Assembly: GCF_032854445.1 (NCBI RefSeq)
Contig: NC_088295.1
Location: 9,535,385-9,599,384, forward strand
Reading direction: 5' to 3'
Source: Liolophura sinensis
Taxonomy: Eukaryota > Mollusca > Polyplacophora > Chitonida > Chitonidae
DNA length: 64,000 nt
Made by a program: the position numbers and the translations under genes. Positions 53,530-64,000 of the stretch are shown here, piece after piece. The notes under the pieces are model-generated. The model was not told where the DNA came from, did not search any database, and was given only the letters and a program-made list of their open reading frames with translations. Each line of letters starts with the position of its first letter. Position 1 is the first letter of the stretch.

Positions 53530-55056
53530 TTAAATGGCCCACCACTGCTGGTAAGGTCAGGGACAATTTAGTTCTCCCTTATAAAGTTAACATTCAGGTT
53601 CATGTTCCATGTCTTTTGGGTCAAACATCAGATTCAGGAATATCTTACCAGTATAGACATATTTATTTATTCATCTGTCATGGATTTAGCAGGTCTAAAT
53701 CGTTTCACACTCCAGTAAGCACTGATATCCATTCATGTAAACCTAGTTTATTTATGACACACAAAGTTGTTTTGTTTTTTTGTTTTTTTTTTTGGTTGTT
53801 TTGTTTTATTTTTTTGTTATGACATTATTGTGTGTTTATTTTCTGTGTTAAATATTTAGGGAGGATATTTAAAGGCATCATTTTCCCCAACTCTGGTTTG
53901 TTGTGATATAACATTTTAAAACTTTATTATTCTGTTCTGATGGTGTAAAGTCAATGTTATGTTTAGAAAGCGTATATACAATTTACCACTTGTAAAGAAT
54001 ACTAACAGTTTGTAAAGGCAAGCACAATTTTGCAAACCATTTTCAAAACATAGCTCCTGGTATATCCTTTTGGTGATAAGTTGTGATTTATTTCCAAGCA
54101 CAAGACATTTTCAGTATTGAATTCATGTTATATAAAAACTGATACAGGTCATTTGCATTTAAATAACTTTTGAATATTTAAAACTTGTGTGAACAAATAT
54201 ATACTGTTGAATTCCAGAATTTGGACAAAGTTCAAACACTCTAGGTACGTATGTTGTGTGGTACAGTCCAGATCTGTGTACTAAAGTACTAAGTTAACAA
54301 AAACAGTGATAGGATGAGTTGAACATCATTAAATTGTCCCTGTCTCGGATTGCCTCGTGTTGTGTTTTCGATTTATATTCAACCACGTTTTGAATAATTC
54401 GTCATTATCTCTAAAGAAAGAAGTTGCAGACATGGATATAACTGCCTATTCGATGACTGGGAAATTGAAATCATTCGTTTAACATCATGTCTTCTCATCA
54501 AAAGTAATCTGAAATAAATGAGTCACTGATAATGAAAACAAAAACTACACTGGCCTGTGTTAGGTAATTGTTCCAGTACCACTCTCCTCTGTAGGAAGAC
54601 TTCACTGCTTTGTGCTTTTACCTCCGCAGAGTCGGCGTAGTGTTTCCTAATTCAGTCCTCCATGTGTTAAATCTCACCCTTCATTTCAGTCCTCCACTGA
54701 CTTAGTGATTGAGGTTTAACACTACATTGGAAATATTTCAGCCAAGCAGTGAGGATCCTCCACCGAAAACTAGAGAAATGGCCATTTCTAACACAATTGT
54801 GGGAAGATAACAGTGCCAAACGATTGCTTGATTGTTGAAGTTCCACGCCTGAGGGTTAAGTGCGAGCCTCAAATGTCTATAATTCCACAAAAAAGCTCCT
54901 TGCAGAAGGCAGAAAAGTTAACATCCTGGTCACACATTTTTGAAATCACCAGGTGAATTACGTTCCAGTGAACGTGCATTAAACTTTTTTTGTTGTCGTT
55001 CGTAATTGACGTCTAAAAGCAAGGGTTTGTGGAAGTGGACCTAACTGTCAATGGGA
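53530..55056. other. Intergenic DNA between UBE2D copies, no gene recognised
   Basis: Chance ORFs only; a T/G-rich low-complexity run lies at about 53768-53818. No SINE recognised. Confidence 0.45.
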
Positions 55057-55206
55057 CCAGCCTGTCACAAGGAAACACCAGCCTGTCACAAGGAAACACC
55101 AGCCGGTCACAAGGAAACATCAGCCTGTCACAAGGAAACATCAGCCTGTCACAAGGAAACACCAGTCTGTCACAAGGAAACACCAGCCTGTCATAAGGAA
55201 ACACCC
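55057..55206. repeat. Minisatellite, 21-bp unit, about 7 copies
   Basis: Unit CCAGCCTGTCACAAGGAAAC plus A, 21 bp, nearly perfect. In frame it would read a CHKETPA heptapeptide on + and CDRLVFP on -. Both strands are open, so there is no support for coding. Confidence 0.92.
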
Positions 55207-55499
55207 CACTGTGGTGTGACAGAAACAGTCTTATACACTATGTTAAAATCCAAGCAAATGAATGGACGGAAAACATGAATAAAAATAAGATATGTGGCAG
55301 TGGGTCCCGGTGCCATTAGACCATAGGCAGTTAGGTTTGGGGTTCGCGTTGCTGTTTTCAGTGATCACTAAAAGAAAACACAGAGTCTCTTTGAACTGGT
55401 GGGAAAAGTTGAACCAAAACAGACAGGCCATAAATGATATGACGTTATTCACCATGCATTATCTCTCACCAACTGGAAAAAAAGCAAAGATCTTGGCTG

Positions 55500-55715
55500 A
55501 GGGGGTTAGCGCCGCAATGTCCAAGGAGCCTCTCATCAATGCAGTTGCTGGCTTCCTCTCCGGGTGTATGTGGGAAGGTCAGTCAGCAACGTGCGGATGG
55601 TCGTAGGTTTCCCGCGGGCTCTGCCCGGTTTCCTCCCGCCATAATGCTGGCCGCCGTCATAAAAGTGAAATCTTCTTGAGTACGGCGCAATACACCAATC
55701 AAATTAATTCATTTA
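55500..55715 (+). mobile_element. SINE-A copy with deleted head
   Basis: GGGGGTTAGCGCCGCAATG represents a deleted head, followed by TGCGGATGGTCGTAGGTTTC, CCATAATGCTGGCCGCCGTC and a CACCAATCAAATTAATTCAT tail. Confidence 0.85.
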
Positions 55716-55794
55716 CAAACGAGGATATTTTGGCCAGATTTCCATGTCGAGGGAAAGGATAGGAACTTTCATGCATGGGGTATAACGACGGATT

Positions 55795-55925
55795 ATTTTA
55801 TTCGATTGGTGTTTAAAGTCGTGCTCGAGAATTTTTAACTTATGACGTTGGTCAGTTTATAGGGGGCGGCTAAATCACCGACCTTTGTTACGTATCTGGT
55901 AAACCTTCTGACTTACAAAGCCGCC
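55795..55925 (-). mobile_element. SINE-A fragment, degraded
   Basis: Plus orientation TATTCGATTGGTGTTTAAAG, CTCGAGAATTTTTAACTTAT and a CACCGACC stretch. It sits about 80 bp from the plus-strand copy, tail-to-tail. Confidence 0.55.
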
Positions 55926-56856
55926 GCCGAAATGGCAAGAACTGGGTCTGAACGTGCCATGCATCTCCTTGCTCTGGACCTGCATGACTGTCTCAGCCAA
56001 CCAGTGCATGAGGGAGGTATATCGGTTTCAAAACTATCCATGCACGCAGACGCATATAGAATGGTCTTCGTATGTAGAATCAAATATTTTTCGTATGGCT
56101 TGAACAAAACAATAAAGTGATGATAATAAACGTGTTAAAAGTGAAAATCCAGACATGTAATCCTAATGGTACACAGGACACCGATGCCAATGTCAGATGT
56201 ACAGAGTGAAAAAAGTTATATTACAAGCGTGATACTAAAGGGTCTCCTGCTTATCTTTTGAAATATCTCAATAGAATTTTTGGTGCAATTTGGTAGAAAG
56301 CTCCATCAAATCCCAATGTATGCGCAGAGTAAATCCTTGAGCCATTATACCGTTTTCGACGGTTTCCTTATACCCCATGCTTGCATCTGAGAATACTCAC
56401 AGTCTTCCTGATCCTCTATGTCCATTCACCGATTCACAGGGAATACCTACTGTAAATATCCTGGTCACGGCACCCACAAGGTTGTCACTTTTGAGGTACA
56501 TAAATACCATGGCTCAGAGTATATTATATGGGGATCTCCGGTAATGGCATATATGGGATATACAGAAGGCAAGAAATATTACCGTGTACAAAGAAAATTA
56601 ATTTCCTCCAAACGGCTGAGAACGCATCTCCGGATTGCCGAGCTTCTGGGGCCTAGGTGCCTCCTGAACCCTCCTCTGATGTGCTGTAATGGTGTCCCCC
56701 ACCCCCCACTAGATCCGCTCTTACACATATATGCATATATGCTGGAAAATAACTTCATGAGTAATCTCATAAGCATTTTGACGTACGTTAAGTCAATAAA
56801 ACTCGCTATAAGGTGAAAATATGAGCTCTGTATAGGTTATCTCGAGTGCCATCAAG

Positions 56857-56859
<3 letters not shown>
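55926..56859. other. Intergenic DNA, no gene recognised
   Basis: The longest ORF (132 codons, 56418-56816) resembles no family I know and has no exon borders. Confidence 0.4.

Positions 56860-56905
<46 letters not shown>
56860..56905. repeat. (TA)n microsatellite
   Basis: About 23 uninterrupted TA units. Confidence 0.97.
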
Positions 56906-56908
<3 letters not shown>

Positions 56909-56965
56909 CAGACTGGAATTAAACACGCACCACTGGTCATAGACCGTCACCTACACGATATATGG

Positions 56966-57240
56966 TTTGATTTATTTATTTATTTATTTGATTGGTGTTT
57001 TACGCTGTACACAAGAATATTTCACTTATACGACGGCGGCCAGCATTATGATGGGTGGAAACCGGGCAGAGCCCGGGGGAAACCCACGACCATCCGCAGG
57101 TTGCTGGCAGACCTTCCCACGTACGGCCGGAGAGGAAGCCAGCATGAGCTGGACTTGAACTCACAGCGACCGCATTGGTGAGACTCCTGGGTCATTACGC
57201 TGCGCTAGCGTGCTAACCGACTGAGCCACGGAGGCCCCCC
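56966..57240 (-). mobile_element. SINE-A full-length copy with target-site duplication
   Basis: Plus orientation runs from the TTTGATTTATTTATTTATTT tail to CTGAGCCACGGAGGCCCCCC at the head. ACACGATATATGG occurs at 56953-56965 and 57241-57253, a 13-bp target-site duplication. Confidence 0.95.
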
Positions 57241-57253
57241 ACACGATATATGG

Positions 57254-58012
57254 AGTTTAAACTTCGCGCCCATTACTGCAGTTTGTCACGCCTTGTATCA
57301 CATGCAAGGGGTCTAGAACTGGTATCTTTTCTCGAAGTTTCTTGGTACAATGAGGTTTTTCCCTACGTCATGCCAAGTAAAATGCGATTGAACCTGACCG
57401 GTGGCTAGCTATAGTTAACACTCCCTTGGTTACACATGGTTAGGTTGGTGTAGGCGTATTCACCACGAAGTGTGCGACCTAAATATACACTATAACACAG
57501 CTGAACAATGCACAAGCACAAAAAAGGATAATTTATATTTATCCCCGCTTTTCCCGCCCGGCATTCCTTCAGAACAATTCAAGTCTATCACGGGCACTAC
57601 ATGTAGGCTCCTTCCTAACTGCAGGCCTAGGCTATAGTTACGTCATTAATCGACAATCGTACACTTTAACCGCCTTCGATTTCATTGTACAGTCATACTG
57701 GTGCCACGAAATAGCCTACCTATAGAATATTTTAAACAAAATACCTGGTTGTTAAAACAGTTCTAAAACTGTTTTAACTCATCTGTAGATAGAGCCTATT
57801 ACAGGGCTACACGTGGATTTCATGTTGATTTATTTAGCTTGTTAACTTCGTTTTTCTTAATGATTGTCTGTCCTAAATCACACACATAAGAATCAATTTC
57901 ACTCCCACGTCACATTGACACTATCTCGCGGTCGCTGTGAGCTCATGTATTTGTCAAATTGCAGTACCGTAATTCTCCGCTAGAAGGCGCTGCTATGGCA
58001 TTGACTCATACC
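57254..58012. other. Upstream region of UBE2D copy 2
   Basis: No gene recognised. A perfect 11-bp hairpin (GTTAAAACAGT, 6-base loop, ACTGTTTTAAC) lies at 57751-57778. The final bases hold a GGCGCTGCTATGG stretch similar to one upstream of copy 1. Confidence 0.5.
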
Positions 58013-58023
58013 GCGCATGCTCA
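58013..58023 (+). promoter_or_regulatory. NRF1-like promoter motif of UBE2D copy 2
   Basis: GCGCATGCTCA, identical to the motif upstream of copy 1, here 84 bases before the ATG. Its retention in both promoters suggests shared regulation or recent common origin. Confidence 0.5.
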
Positions 58024-58106
58024 TAAACTTTCCGCTTTGACGAAGGGAGAGACGGAAGAAGGGAAGGAAAGATACGACTATATTTCGGGTTTATAACATC
58101 ACAAAC

Positions 58107-64000
<5,894 letters not shown>

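Overview
This window is animal nuclear DNA: AT-rich, gene-poor and full of repeats, with short exons split by GT-AG (and one GC-AG) introns. It probably comes from a spiralian, most likely a mollusc. The repeat consensus sequences (tRNA-headed SINEs with ATAA tails, and a second tRNA-like family ending in a GTGAGTGAGTG-type tail) look like bivalve or gastropod repeats, but that is recalled from general knowledge and was not searched. No bacterial, plasmid or viral genes were recognised. Nearly all open reading frames are chance ORFs or run through tandem repeats.

Four real genes can be supported, all on the + strand. (1) A partial Ly6/uPAR three-finger, probably GPI-anchored protein (two coding exons, 11732-13817; the signal-peptide exon was not found). 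(2) A complete three-exon CISD1/2 gene, an outer-mitochondrial/ER membrane CDGSH [2Fe-2S] protein (34446-37743, 131 aa). (3) A complete six-exon UBE2D-class ubiquitin-conjugating enzyme (44315-48853, 147 aa). (4) A second UBE2D gene in tandem (exons 1-4 at 58107-63175; exons 5-6 lie beyond the window). Exons 1-4 of the two UBE2D copies have identical lengths (24, 64, 32, 78 bases) and phases, and their upstream regions share a GCGCATGCTCA motif. They therefore arose by DNA-level tandem duplication, not retroposition.

Layout: 1-8.4 kb has no recognised gene but holds hairpins, a local duplication with a template-switch signature, and one SINE-B copy. 8.48-9.81 kb holds two abutting minisatellites (41 and 27 bp). 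11.7-13.8 kb is the Ly6 gene, whose intron contains an inverted pair of SINE-B elements around a 22-bp minisatellite. 14-34 kb is intergenic, with many SINE-A copies, minisatellites (48, 53 and 44 bp) and a candidate foldback element at about 30-31 kb. 34.4-64 kb is the CISD-UBE2D-UBE2D gene block, with a 2.4-kb, 49-bp minisatellite between the two UBE2D copies.

The most interesting observation is the CISD-UBE2D gene neighbourhood. Human CISD1/UBE2D1 (10q21) and CISD2/UBE2D3 (4q24) are also neighbours, so this window appears to show the unduplicated ancestral linkage in an invertebrate, here with an extra local UBE2D duplication in which the first copy has diverged.
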